From: Antedon mediterranea
Taxonomy: Eukaryota; Echinodermata; Crinoidea; Comatulida; Antedonidae
Assembly: GCF_964355755.1 (NCBI RefSeq)
Contig: NC_092674.1
Location: 18,672,501-18,736,500, forward strand
Reading direction: 5' to 3'
Length of the DNA: 64,000 nucleotides
Position numbers and translations under genes: made by a program
Shown here: one piece after another, positions 12,001-25,100 of the stretch
Position numbering within the stretch: position 1 is the stretch's first letter
Layout: every line of letters begins with the position of its first letter
Notes under the pieces: model-generated
The model's database searches: none
What the model was told of the DNA's origin: nothing
The model's input: the letters and a program-made list of their open reading frames with translations, nothing else

Positions 12001-14989
12001 AAGAAGTTTACAAGGAAAAAAGAAGAAAAGACGTAAATTTAAAGACAATTACCTTGCAATTTAAAAAATAATGCATACATATTACTTTTAAAACATTAAA
12101 CAAAGTCATTCCCAGTATTTTCACTGAAAAGTTGCGGTTCTTCCCTTTGTTTTGCTTTTACGATCAATCGAAAGTGGGTGCATCACAGTAGCAAAATGAA
12201 AATATCAATCCATGCACAGTGCATGCTGGTATTTATAGCGGGTATTTAAAGACGAAAAAGTTTATTGCAGTAGGCCCATATAGTATTTATTTTTACATAA
12301 AATGCAGTTGTGACTATAAATTAGATTTAAAAATGTAGGGAAAGTGTCTTGTGTTATTTTCAACACGATAGTTTATTTGTTCAAATGTTTAATAATGTAA
12401 CAGCACACGGGTTCAACAAAATAGCAAATTTATAGCATATATATATATATATATATATATACCAAAAACATCATTCACAAAGCTATTATAGAAAGCAACT
12501 AAAAATTGAATTGAAAATGATTCCTTTTATCTTCTGTAGGGAAAAAGAAATCAAAAGGAGTAGCAGGACCACCACCAGTGGGTCCAATCATCCACAAACT
12601 TCACCTAGCAGATAATGGTATTGATTGCTATGGGAAAGGTTCAACGTATGGACCAGTAATTGCTATGAGACTCTTTCGAAGGTAAAAAGAAATAAATATA
12701 TGTAGCACTGAATTTGTGCGCAGGACTATACATAGTAAATGCCAGAGTGTTGAAGGAGTACAGTTCCAACTTAGACATCAGTATTTTGAAAAAAAGTACA
12801 CTAGTATGTTTTTGCTTTCTGCCATGCAAAAATAGATGGACTATATTTAAATTCCTCTAACAGTTCAATGAATACAATATTGTATTAATTACTTATTGTT
12901 GCTTGATCGTAATAGTTTAGGATTGCACGTTTAACAATGACAATGATGATTACATGTTAGATTGATACAGCATTCAGATTGTCTTAAGGAGCTTGATTTG
13001 GATGACAATCATATAGGAGACTTAGGAGGAAGACAAGTTATGGAAGGATTGCAGCAACGAGCAGCTTCAGGTCTACCTAGTATGAAAGTGAGCATTACAC
13101 ATATGATCAATGGGGATACCTTTAGCAGCATAATGAAACTAGGTGCTGGATTAAAAAAGAAAAAGAAAAGCAAGAAGGTATGTTGAACCCACAAATGTGA
13201 AAACGCCCACAAATGTGAAAACAACCACAAATGTGAAAACGTATCACCACAAATGTGAAAACAACCACAAATGTGAAAACGCATCACCCACAAATGTGAA
13301 AACAACCACAATTGTAAAAACGCATCACCCACAAATGTGAAAACAGCGCCCACAAATGTGAAAAAAAGAGAGATCTTGTCGCCCACAAATGTAAAAAAGA
13401 ATCCAAATCAAAATTAGTGCTAGACCCAAACAATTTTGATCGAGTTAATGTTAATGTATATACATTGTATTGAGTTGTTTCAATAATTGTGTGTTCACGA
13501 TACGTCTGTTAGGGTCGTCGTTAACGCGTTGGATTATTACAATTTACTGCTCGTGCGCGCGATATTTGCATGTTAACTCGTTGGTGGTTTAATGTACGTA
13601 TAGTTCAAGACGATATTTGCTGCGCGCATGCACGATACTTCCTTCCAGATCAAAGCCATGTTATATCATTGTTGCTTGTAGTTGTGTAGTTGTTAACTGG
13701 TTGACTTACTATTATGTACGTATAGTTCCAAGTCGATGCAAAAAACATCGAACATGGTAATATTCCAACGCGTTAATGACGACCCTAACAGACGTATCGT
13801 GAACACACAATTATTGAAACAACTCAATACACATGATATAATGTATTAACTTGATCAAGTAATTCCTATAATGAAATGAACTTGATCAAACTTGTTTGAG
13901 TCTAGCACTAAATTTGATTAGATTTTTTTTTTACATTTGTGGGCGCTGTTTTATTACATTTGTGGGTGATGCGTTTTCACAATTGTGGTTGTTTTCACAT
14001 TTGTGGGTGATGCGTTTTCACATTTGTGGTTGTTTTCACATTTGTGGGCGTTTTCACATTTGTGGGTTCAACAAGGTATGGTTGTAATAATTAATCAAAG
14101 ACAACATTATTTAAGAAGAACCAGCAAACACTGAATTTTAAATCAGTTTATTATCGTTTGGTTTTATGATGATGGGTTTTATGATTATTACATCTTATCA
14201 GATCTTTGTGCACAATTTGTTTGCCATAAGTTCAACTGAGTGTGCTTCATAAAACAGTGTAAGAATATGAATATATACATATTCCTTTTGAATGGATGAA
14301 AAGTGAACCGTGAACAAATTGTACTAACTAGAAACTTTAAAAAGTGATTGTGCAAAAGGTTTTCCATCTGATATGTGTATTCAAGCCTGTTTTCCAGTCA
14401 ACGTTATTTGACGCTATCGTTAACAATAATCAGAGACCTTCTATGTAAAGATTGCAATTTTAACATCTTGGCGATACAGTACATGACATCAGATAATTGA
14501 TGGAAAAATCCCGCTGACATTTATTTTTGTTGCATCGCGGCGTGGTCAAAGCTAGGCCTAGCCCAAGTGAATATAAAATGATGTTCCGGAAAGTAAGCGT
14601 GGTATTAGGTAGGTCTAAATTTTCAGCCTAGTCCAAAATGCTATTTAGGCTACTGTAGGCATACTGAGAATAGTAGTAGACTAGGCCCACGTCTTCTACA
14701 CGGTGAGCCTACTAGTAGAGGCAGGGGAGTAAATTTTTTCGCATTACGACGACGTCGAGGAAGAAGACAGGAGTTTCAACTCTCATGTTCAATGCTAGAA
14801 ATCAAATGTTCGCGCTGTTGTTATCATTTCAACTTGATAGTTTTCAAACAATCGTCATTGAACTTTTAACGATCAACGCCGACTTGAAAACAGGCTTTGT
14901 GTGCTCATGTGAAAGAAATTAATGAGTGCATTGAAAACAGCCACAAATAATATTGACTAAAAACACTTTATTTTCAGAAAAAGAAGTAA
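6055..14989 (+). CDS. Leucine-rich-repeat protein, 10 exons, 416 aa
   Basis: Exons: 6055-6243, 7093-7248, 7400-7491, 10527-10580, 10938-11078, 11321-11469, 11934-12032, 12540-12681, 12961-13177, 14978-14989. All joints have GT-AG ends and keep frame (1,251 nt with stop). The protein opens with a lysine-rich segment (MAPKKGKGKKKKK). LRR segments of the ribonuclease-inhibitor type follow, for example LTVLSLDNNEFGDEG (about 154-168), IRDIFLNGNNLQTEG and LKELDLDDNHIGDLG (about 350-364). A charged, lysine-rich linker splits the repeats at about 232-300, and the end is again poly-lysine. LRR folds bind partner proteins; the partner is unknown. Short LRR proteins of this look are common among ciliary and testis proteins, but I cannot name an orthologue. 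Reading through the exon 7 donor gives a shorter form ending at 12064. Exon 9's donor lies in a transposon target duplication. Confidence 0.85.
8580..8928 (+). pseudogene. Broken DDE-type transposase fragment
   Basis: Within intron 3 of the LRR gene, frames interrupted by stops and shifts spell pieces resembling a transposase-like protein widespread in invertebrates. One reads HEHINRFPKVESHYC (8650-8700). After a frame change another reads FHRPMKDMCGLCETF (8800-8850), followed by a charged stretch ending at 8925. The pair of Cys residues and the FPKVESHYC motif are what I recognise. Assignment is from memory of the family, so the exact superfamily is open. It is clearly non-functional. Confidence 0.5.
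9428..9999. repeat. Short recurring motif (ACAATTGCGGTCA-like)
   Basis: Variants of ACAATTGCGGTCA followed by a TTTGATA-like word occur near 9437, 9833, 9957 and 9976, two of them as a direct TTCCAGTACAATTGCGG repeat. The stretch lies in intron 3 of the LRR gene. It may mark the ends of decayed transposons; no full element could be drawn. Confidence 0.35.
13183..14072. mobile_element. 890-bp foldback transposon on a splice donor
   Basis: The element starts TTGAACCCACAAATGTG and ends with the reverse complement. Both ends consist of tandem 15-16-bp units containing CACAAATGTGAAAAC (about 13187-13400) or its complement (about 13930-14067). Inside them are further inverted blocks (about 13430-13535 and 13765-13850). 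The 8-bp word AAGGTATG flanks it on both sides (13175-13182 and 14073-14080), a target-site duplication of the length known for hAT elements. The left copy holds the functional exon 9 donor AAG|GTATG. There is no transposase frame, so it is non-autonomous. Confidence 0.85.
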
Positions 14990-15412
14990 TTCAAGTAAAC
15001 GAAGCAAACAAATTTGAACAACTTGCGTGAATAATGTCTTCCAAACATACTTGAAATGCCTGGTGGCAAAAGAACAAATTCTAAACAACAGGAAAACTCA
15101 CTATTAGTAATTATGTACATTGGTAATTTAAGAAAGTTATATTTTTTAACTGGAATTTTTTATGATTATTGGGTATAATAATTTGTAAACTTTTCTATAC
15201 ACCAAACAGAAGCATCACTTCTTTCATCCGTTTTTTCAACCACAATTAAATCCCTTTTAATTTAGAGAATGCTTATATTATTATTGTTAAACAAACAGCT
15301 TAACTACAGTGCTCTACAACAAGTATTCTATTAAATTCCAAATGACAAAACTGCAAAATTTACAATATAGTCCCAAATTAATAATTATTATATCTACAAA
15401 CAATTATTGAAT

Positions 15413-15418
15413 AATAAA
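15413..15418 (+). terminator. Candidate polyadenylation signal of the LRR gene
   Basis: This is the first AATAAA after the stop codon at 14989, in AT-rich DNA. On the opposite strand I see no AATAAA for the convergent RFX gene close to its stop at 16019. An ATTAAA variant lies at 15633-15638, so the two 3' untranslated regions may overlap. Confidence 0.35.
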
Positions 15419-16018
15419 ATAACAAATATAATTCATCACAATATTACCATATTCACATGAATAAGAAAAATAAAATTGAAATCTTTTGTATAAAAGACAA
15501 TTATATATTTCTGAATCATTTCAAATGTTTCTTTTTAAATCTTTTGATTGTTTTTGCTTAACATTTTTGAAATTCTTAATAATTACTAATACAAGTTTTT
15601 ACATTTTGGCTTTGTGATGGTGATTTTTAAATTTTAATTGCAATTTTAAAGTCAAGTGACATTAAAGGGCTGTACAATTATTAAAGTAGGTGATAGGTTC
15701 ATCATTGTGAAAGATGCACTTGTCTCACTCAGATTCAATCCAAATGAAATTGAAATGACTATTTTAAGATTAAATATACAGTACATTATATTGGTTCTGG
15801 AATAGGTAATAGTGAGCTTCCGCATCAAGACGGTAAGCGAAAGGAGACAGTAATGTTTACAATAATATGTAAACTGCCCAGTATACTCTGTTCCATTGGG
15901 ACTACTTTCCGTTACTACAATTTAAAATTCGGTCTGAAAACCAGACAGAGAAAAGTTTACAATGTCATTTTGAAACTTTTCAACAATAAATAAAAAATGG
16001 CCAATCAGTAATAAGTGT

Positions 16019-16117
16019 TTACATCCTTTTAAATGTTTCTAACCTAAGATCAAGGCTAGCTAACACAGAACCTACTGAACCAAACACTCTCCCCAAGCCC
16101 ATGTTTACAGAAGGAGG
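16019..16117 (-). CDS. RFX: Predicted last coding exon of the RFX gene
   Basis: A TCACAG acceptor at 16118-16123 opens a 33-codon frame ([20 protein letters not shown] and on, ending in TAA at 16019-16021) in the phase required by the preceding exon. An acceptor 6 bases upstream would add two residues. An alternative is a short TEF-stop exon just after the acceptor near 15940. No family similarity supports either. Confidence 0.45.
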   Translation of the reverse strand, partial: PPSVNMGLGRVFGSVGSVLASLDLRLETFKRM

Positions 16118-19100
16118 CTGTGACTTGTGACTTAAAATCGAAACACATTTAACAACAGGATGGAAAATACAAACGTCATGCTGTTAAATTACCGTCTCTT
16201 TTTTAATATGAAAGCCAACTACTATAAATAGAGTACTGTAGAAGAAACATTGTAAAAACTTGAATGCTTGGAAATGTATTTTGCATTTTAAAGCACAACA
16301 ATCATTTCATTTGTTGTAAATTCCTACTTCTTATTTCTAATGGAAGCCATAGATTGTAAAAGATGTTCATCATTTATTAATTAAACTTTAATAATACTAA
16401 TAGGGACCTCTTTATCATTAATAGTCCTCAAAATTTGTTAACTGTTCCCTTTATGTGACCTATTTTAAATCCTATTTTAAGACTTTATGATGAGCTCAAT
16501 GTAATTTGTGTCATTTGATGGATGTAAAAAACATTTTGTTTATATTTAGATAAATGCAACCATATTTTAAAGACTTTTGTATACCTTCTTATATGAAAGT
16601 TTGTTTGTTGAGGGCAATCCCAATCCAGTTGCGGACTTTCCTCTTGGTAACTTATGAACTTCATTGACAATGAATTGCACACCATCTTCAGCATTAATAC
16701 GCTAAACAAAATATAAAACATAACATTGTATTTAAATTGTATTAATGTTTAACACTTCTTCTTCTTCTCAAAATTTGTTAACTGTTCCCTTTATGTGACC
16801 TATTTTAAATCCTATTTTAAGACTTTATGATGAGCTCAATGTAATTTGTGTCATTTGATGGATGTAAAAAACATTTTGTTTATATTTAGATAAATGCAAC
16901 CATATTTTAAAGACTTTTGTATACCTTCTTATATGAAAGTTTGTTTGTTGAGGGCAATCCCAATCCAGTTGCGGACTTTCCTCTTGGTAACTTATGAACT
17001 TCATTGACAATGAATTGCACACCATCTTCAGCATTAATACGCTAAACAAAATATAAAACATAACATTGTATTTAAATTGTATTAATGTTTAACACTTCTT
17101 CTGATTCCTTCTTCCGTTCCTAAGAAATAGAGGGTGCTACAACATTTACAAAATAATTGTTCCTAACCACAAAAGAATAAATCAAGTATAACAAATAGGT
17201 TTAGTTTCAAAGGACAATCATTGCACACACCTGTCCTTTGAAAAGGTTATTTGCATCTGCAGGTGATATATTGACTTTGCAAATTTGTCTTGCCTGCCCA
17301 GCCATTGTATTGTAACCTTTTTCAGATTTAGGCTCCATCTTAATCACTTTTGCAGCTACATATGATGGTGTCTTTGACATCATCTCTGGTGGCACAAGTG
17401 CAGTCTTACCAGCAATAACAACTTTCTGAGGATGTGGACTAAGATCATGAAAGTCACAACCTGTTAGGGAAGAACTTTCAAGAGCTTTAACTGATGTCTC
17501 TCTAGATATATCATTTGGATCCTGAATTGTTTCTTCTGATATTGCAGTTGGTAGTTGAGATGTCTTAAAATGAATCAAACTACTGGAGGATTCTTCTTCT
17601 TTATTCTTGAGCTTTGATGTACAACACTGTGTAGACGCTTTGCTGGAAGATCTAGTTGTAACATCAGTTTCATCAACATCTTCTACAATACAAAGGCCAC
17701 TGGTGTTAGGGCTAATATATTCAAAGTCAGTGGCAACTGGTTGTGCTCCAGCACTGTTTAGTTCTGAGTATACAACACTTACTGCCTTCTCCAGCTGTGG
17801 AACACTATATCCTGTTAAACAAATCAACAAGTTAATATTGCACCCACCAAAGAAATAAGTCAATATTTATAGGAAATAGAACACTTTAAACATTTAATTT
17901 TGTTGTTGTTGATTTATACAACCAAGTAAAACTACCTACTTGCTGAATATTCTTCTTCTATTTGGCAATTCATGAGTTGTTGCTCAGCATTAGCCATGCT
18001 AGTTGCTTCAATCCTATACAGCAAGTATTCATTGTACAGCATATGCAATAGATGATATGAACCTGCCATTCATTAACATTTTAAGATTATTTTGACAGTA
18101 CTATCAAAGATAGTAGTATGGGCATGTTTCTGCCATGAAAACAACCGGTTGGTTGGAAGCAGACAAATTTAAAGAGTCTGTTCTCAAAATAATGTTTGTG
18201 TGTTGGAACACCATTTAAGCCAGTCTGTTGCTGTACACCGTCAATTACTTTTTAAAACTACATTCTGCAAACTTTTTATATTATGGCCAAAAATCCTATT
18301 CTCGGAACTAAACCACCCAGTTGGATCAACGTAATGAAGCTAATATAAAAAAGTGAGTGAGTGTGGCCGAGCGGTTAAGACAGTGGAACCGAAATCCATA
18401 GCCATAACATTGGCAAGGGTTCAAGGCTCACTCGCTCCATGGTTCTGGTGGTAGAACAAGTCTTCTCGGATAAGGACTAAAAACCGTAGGTCCAGTGTAC
18501 ATCTGGCTCATGTGCACTTTAAAGAACCTAGTACATCTTTCGAGACGAGTAGGGGGTGTACTAGTTCATTCATACACACACACTGTCGTGGACAGACGTA
18601 TTGGCGCAGTAGTTGGCTGCCGATGTCACAATGGGACCCTTAGTGGAGCAGTAGCCTTCAACTATGAAGTTTGCTCCTTAAAAAAGAAGAAGAAGAGTCT
18701 GCCAGAAGAGACCTCTAAGTCCCCGGAGACTTTTAATTTGATCCACCAGGAATAAGGAAAAAATCCAGTGCAGCCTCCTGGGTTTCCCCCTTTTCAATTC
18801 ACATGATACATGTTGTGTTGCATCACAGTCCATACAGGATTTTACATTATATCGCAATCACTACTAATGCAATTCTTCTGAAATCTTCTGAAACCACACA
18901 TAATTATAAATGCTGTTTTTTATAAAAGGTCATATTTTCACTCGGCTGTCGTCTTGTAAAAATATATATATCTTTGTCACTAAAATATATTAAGTAATAA
19001 TAATAAATAGATTTAACAAATAATAACACTAATAATAATAATAATAATAATAATAGGAATAATAATATAATAATAGATAGATTTATATAGTGCAAATAAA

Positions 19101-22100
19101 CGATGTCTCTGCACTCGACAATAAAGAGAAAGAGTGGAAACCAAATAATAGAGAACAAAAACACCAAGCTAGCACCCAAACCGGAGTATGAGGGATACAC
19201 CATCACCACTAACTGTGGATCAGTGTGTAAGTACCCCAGTTAGCATCATTAAAGTCTTGATCTTCTCAGGGATCTGGTGCCTCCTAGCCCAGTCAGAAAA
19301 CAACAACAGACAAGAAAGGTGAACAAAAGCTAAAATAAAAAAGGGATTACAACGATGCGAACAAATAAGTCTGAAGACGCAGCTTGAAAAGGTTGACAGT
19401 TGCAGACCCACGGATATCGACAGGAAGATTGTTCCAGTCATCATTTTAAAATGTTGTTAAGCTGCATTTTGTTTTAGAAGAATTAAACATTATACACTGC
19501 AAATACATACCAAAGCTACTAGCACTTCTTAGAGTATGATCCCGGAGGACTAGCTCAGAAATAGATGATACATACAATAGAAAGTTTTGCATTGACTTCT
19601 CTTCAGTTTCTGATGTCTGAAATGATAAAAAATTTTTCTATTGCAAACCAATCTAGTAAAGTCAATTATAAAACCAACAGCCCGATTTAATTACAGAAGT
19701 GTTGGGTTCTTAAAGAAACTTGCCTTGTCAACAAATGCTTTCATTACTTCATTGATCCAATCAACATGTTGTTCAACTGTTGCTTTTTGCTCTAGCAAAC
19801 CTTCAAACTCTTGAAAATCTTTTTTGAAAAAAAAAAAAACAACCAAAATCAATTTTAGACTGAAAATCCATGTACTGTATGCTGTTCTAAATTGCCTCAA
19901 TGATTATATCCAAAATATATCATAAACCATGAAAAACTCAAATGAAAATTTGGGTTAGAAAAAACAAATTCCTTAAGAATGGTAAACTTACACCCATATA
20001 CTTAAAACAAACTTTAGCCCATGTTGGAACTATGACTTAAACTAAGTTGATTAACTAACAAAACAAAATTTAATATTGACAACACAATTCTTAAACTTTA
20101 CTATAATTCTATGATTTCTAGTGTCATTTCATTCTGTTCTACAATTTGGTTTAACTCTTAAGTCTAAAAGATCATGCATTATTAAATAAAATAAACAGAA
20201 GGGCGTGTAGGATTACTGCAATGACCATAGATGATATGACATCTACATATGAAAATACTGTGATCTCTATGGTAAAGCGTATCCTATCACAACCTTCTCA
20301 CCCCTCTTCAAAGAATATAATTTTCTTCCATCCTTAAGCCGACTTCAATCCCACCGTGTACGAAAAACCCGTTATTCCAAATCATTTATCCCTAAGTCAA
20401 TTACAGTTTTCAACAACACCGTTACTAGATAATTTGGTTCTGTTTTAGTAATTTACTGTGTTATCTTTTTTGTGCAATTTTGTATGTGTATAATGTTCTT
20501 ATATATTTATTGTTCTTTTTAATAGTGTACAAAAATCAAATTTCCGATGATATGTTTTATTGGACCAAATAAATGCTGTGAGAGCAGCGCATTATTATTA
20601 ACTAAATTTATTCATAAAAGAAGTAGTCAAAGTTTGTAGTCGATTTGATACACATGCATACATGGACATTTCCACTAAACAAAGTTAAGTCAAACTTCAA
20701 CATCTACAAAAAAACATTTCTGACACAATGTAAACATTAAGAAATATTTCTTACAAAAAATGTTGCTAGACTCATTGTTCTTCCTTCATTTAATGATACT
20801 TTTATTGGATATTCTATTTACTGAAATAAGTATTAAAACACATCGTTGTTCATTGTTGAGACGGACGTGTTTAACTGAGCTTCCACTCACCGGTTCTAAC
20901 TACTCTCAAATCTACAATCAAAATCAACTACAATAAATGGTAGGCCTAATTTAAAACCAAGTCATACCACATCGGTGACTTTATTATTATTGTTTTACTA
21001 AATTTTTCTTTGATTTTTGCTTGATCTTATACAACACCTTAAATGATCATGGCCAATGCGGAAGTGTCCACTGGCGGGAAAAATAAATCAGACCAAGATG
21101 GAGGAAAAATTTAACTGAAATTGATAGAAGATGCCATCAAGACACATATTGATAAATCCACTGAAGGTAATCCTGATTTTATTATCAACTTTGCTAAAAA
21201 AGTTGCTAGTCTTGTGAAAGATGAGTTTGAAAATCAATTAAAACAGGAACTTAAACGTTCCTTTACTAATGACGTCATCGATAGCCTTAAATATGACCTA
21301 ATGAGCTATGGATAGGGTTGACGTACTCAAGCGGAAAGTTTGAGACATGAAAGATGCACAGGACAAAGCTGCAGCAGGAGAAATTGCCTGGTCATAATGG
21401 GCCTGGAAGAGAAGCAGGGAGAAAACACGGACACTGGTAAGAAAACTATTCACTACTGACCTAAATGTAGATAAACTCCAAGAAGCCATAGGCTATCAGT
21501 CCACCAAAGAGGCCTGGCTATAGTGAATCCAGAGGGATCATCGTCAAATTCGGTAGCTACAAAAAGCACAACGAAGCCTACAGGGCTAAGCGGAAACTAA
21601 AGGGGAAAAAGTCGGGTAATTAACTATGTGTGTATATATGAAAACCTTACTGCTACCAGGTCTGGACTGTTTAAACACATAAAGAAGGACTATAATGATA
21701 AAACTATTTGGACTCAAGACAGTAGAATTAACATTCTATCTGAGGACAATAGACGTATCGTAGTTACTAAGAAATCAGATCTAAGCAAACTGAAATTGTA
21801 ATTGTATTGTATTATTTATTTTTTGCTTTTAACATTTAGTAGTTATGAACCGGTGTATTCGGTTGCATTCTTTCATTGTCGGTATTTAAAGTGATCTACT
21901 TTTAAAACCTGTAAATATTGCCATTTTATCTTTACATTGTTATTGTTGTTTATTATTATTATTTTGTTTGACATGGTGCTGAGCCATTAGACACTGACCA
22001 TGATATTTTTAACAGCGCAGCACCTACTGTATTGTTCTCATGTTGACATTGACAGGTATTACGAAAAATCTTAGGAATTCCTGTTGTCAAAACAACCTTT

Positions 22101-25100
22101 TGTCCATTCTTCACCTTATCACGTGGAGCCTCTCTAAACACCTGGATGAACTGTCAGATTTGCTGCTTGTTTTAGACTGTGATTTTGACATTATCGACTG
22201 TTCTGAAATGTGGCTAAATGATAATAACGCAGCACTGATAGCACTGGATGGGTATCGTCTTTATCGAAAAGATAGAACTGATAGATCTGGTGGTGGTGTT
22301 TGTCTATTTATTAAAGATGAGTTTAATATAAAAATATGTAATGACATTTATATCAATGATGTTAATTCCCAATCATTATTTATTGAAATTGAAGGAAAAT
22401 ACTGTCAGCTGGGAAGAGGCATTATAACAAAACATTGTTAGATAGTCCCCTCTTTTTATTTATATTTATTTATTTTAGGCAAGCCAAGGTTTATGAGCAC
22501 TGTAATTTCCATTAATATATTGGACAATAAATGAATCTGTATCTGTATCTATCGACCACCTGAACATAATTTTAGTGATTTTAACTCATCTCTTGAAACG
22601 ATATTAGAACTTATTAATAGTGAAAATAAGACTTGTTACTTCATAGAAGATTTGAATATAATAAACAAAGTTCACATAAACAGACCCATGAATTTATTAA
22701 CACACTTACCTCAATTGCCTTTACAACACTCATTTTTAATCCCGGCCACTCGAATTACCAATACATCTAATAATCCGACCACCTCAATCATTTACAACAT
22801 TATCACAAATGATACTTCCAATTCAAGTAAAAGTGGAATAATCCTTTCGAACATCACTGATTATTTTCCTATTTTCACTTTTACTCATTATGAAAATAGA
22901 CGAACCAATCATAATGTTCAACAAACGACAAAAGTTATAAACGACAACACTTTAATCTTCTTTCCTCAGTAAACAGAGAGAGAGCTGGAATGATATATTT
23001 ATTTCAAATGATCTCAATGAAGGCTACAGCTTGCTTATTAACAAACTTATTTCACTTATTGAATGAAATGACAAGTTAATCGGAAACCTTGGATTACTAA
23101 TGGGATCATCAAGTCCATTAATAAAAGAATTGTCTATATAAAAACCTGATCAAAAATCCAAGTGATAACAATAGACAAAAATATACTAAATACAAAAACA
23201 AACTCACTCATTTAAATAGAATTAATAAACGCCATTACTTCAGTCCTCTCGGTGCGGCTAAAAATAACGTTAAGCAGACTTGGAATATTCTTGGTGAGGT
23301 TCTCAGCAGGGGCAAAAGCAAGAAAGCTGTAATACCCCTGACACTGATGACGCTAAATCCACTGCTGAAATCCACTAGCAATATAAACTATCCGACATTT
23401 TTAAAAGTTTAAAATTTTACTAATTCCTTTTTTTTATCCTACCAGCCCAGAAGAAATGATACAACTTGTTAGAGGCATGCAAACCTCCAATACTGAAGGT
23501 GTGGATGGTATAAATAACAGGATCATATTCATTAAACATATTATTTACCCTCTTTCAATTCCGTTATGTTACATTTTCAACCTTGTCTTAGCAATTTAAG
23601 CTACTGTATTTCTATTGTAAGCCGGACTGCTATACCTACTTTATTTATTTATTTACTTTTTTTACTTTATTTTTTTTTTATTTTTTATCCTGTCTGTTAA
23701 ACCCTTTTTGGTGGTCATGACTTAAAGTTGTCCGCAACTTATAATGACCTCCATATGCACATTTGTAATGTTTTTATGTTTATTGTAATTTTTAAGTTAT
23801 GTGTAATTTGTAATTTTTTTTTTTTATGTGTGGAAAAACCAATAAAACAAACAAACAAACCTTTCGCTTGAAAAGGGTATTGTACCTGATATGACAAAGA
23901 TAGCAAGGGTTGTTCCAATTGTTACGTGTGACGATAATCGGGTGTTGCATGCAAATGAATCCAGTCGCCGGTGGTCAAGTAGACGAATCAGAAGGGAGCG
24001 ATGTGATGCGCGGTATTTTGGAAAGTTGTGTTGGGTGTGTGGGACAAGGGAAAGACTGACTCACGAGACGGTACAAGTCGGAGATGGTAGGCTTTCTGGA
24101 TAAGAGAAGACAGTGGATATGGGACTGCCGACTGTGTAATAATGGAATAAAGACTTGCAGTGAACTGTGTTCAAGACTGGAAGAGAGGCAGGACAAAAGA
24201 ATAATGGAAAAGTTGTGATTGAATGTACGGATGGCTAGGCAAACCAAGCACTTGGTATAATTATTATTGTTGTAACATTATAGTCGAATCCCCTAAGTCA
24301 CTCCCTGGTATATTGTGTAGCTAGGCCTAGGTTACTGTAGTTATAGTATACTCTAGCTAACCACATTGTATCACTAATCAAAAAGAAGGGCTAACTAAAC
24401 TATATATAAAAGCAATTTTAAATAAAAGCAGTTTTCACTCCATCATTTATTTTATTATAAGACCATGGGATGGTGGAAGCATTTTTATGCCATGGCAGAT
24501 TATTTCCTAATTCCAACATTTGAAATGAATAAAAACAGTAACACAGTAACCACACAACAAGTATTTATTTTAAAAAGGGTAAATATTAAATAAAATCCTT
24601 TTTATTCAACCTGAATGATACTAATATAATAGATCTCCTACAGACTAGAGAATAGTGCATAATTCAGTTTTATCTGCTATATACTGACTGTACAAAGAAA
24701 CAGGTCTCCTTTGCAAATAATTGTCTTGATTTTTATCTTTCAGAATGATTGTCAGAGAAGAATGCTAAAGTAGAAGCGAGTTGCTTGAACAAAAAATAAA
24801 AAATAAATAATAAAAGTTTGAATAGATTTACTTCTAAACAATTAATTAAACACGGTAGGGTATGTGGGACATAAGACCTTAGCAGGGTAACGTCCTTACC
24901 CCATTAGATGATAAATGAAGCATCTTATTTATATATCTATATATAAATTTACGTAAGGCCAAAATACGGTAAATCGCGCGTTATTTCTAGAATGTTTACT
25001 CGATGGTATATAAAGTTAGTTAGAATCTCGGTACTGATTTTAACCACCTGATGTAACCCTGTTTACTAATTAAATTGAGTTAGATAATTAGTTATTGACG

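Larger units (their letters stand above)
21040..23945 (+). pseudogene. Decayed CR1-type LINE with nested insertions
   Basis: ORF1 remnants at about 21050-21620 include a stop-broken start, then [17 protein letters not shown], and in another frame [18 protein letters not shown]-endonuclease remnants at 22073-22436 include [13 protein letters not shown] and [14 protein letters not shown]. The endonuclease resumes at 22553 with [12 protein letters not shown]. Reverse-transcriptase beginnings run 23040-23590 and resume at 23861 with [18 protein letters not shown]. The catalytic RT core is missing and many stops and shifts are present. It lies in RFX intron 10, antisense. Intact relatives copy RNA into DNA at nicked target sites; this copy cannot. 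Confidence 0.75.

Noticed and set aside
13009-13386. 125-codon - strand frame with repeated HLWLFSHLW
   Set aside because: It reads the foldback element's subterminal repeats and the antisense of LRR exon 9.
17207-17231. RFX ending by read-through after exon 14 (VCAMIVL-stop)
   Set aside because: A good donor GTGTGT and two in-phase downstream exons make splicing more likely; an alternative end cannot be excluded.
18355-18440. tRNA gene
   Set aside because: A and B boxes are present but no full cloverleaf closes; body and A-rich tail show a SINE.
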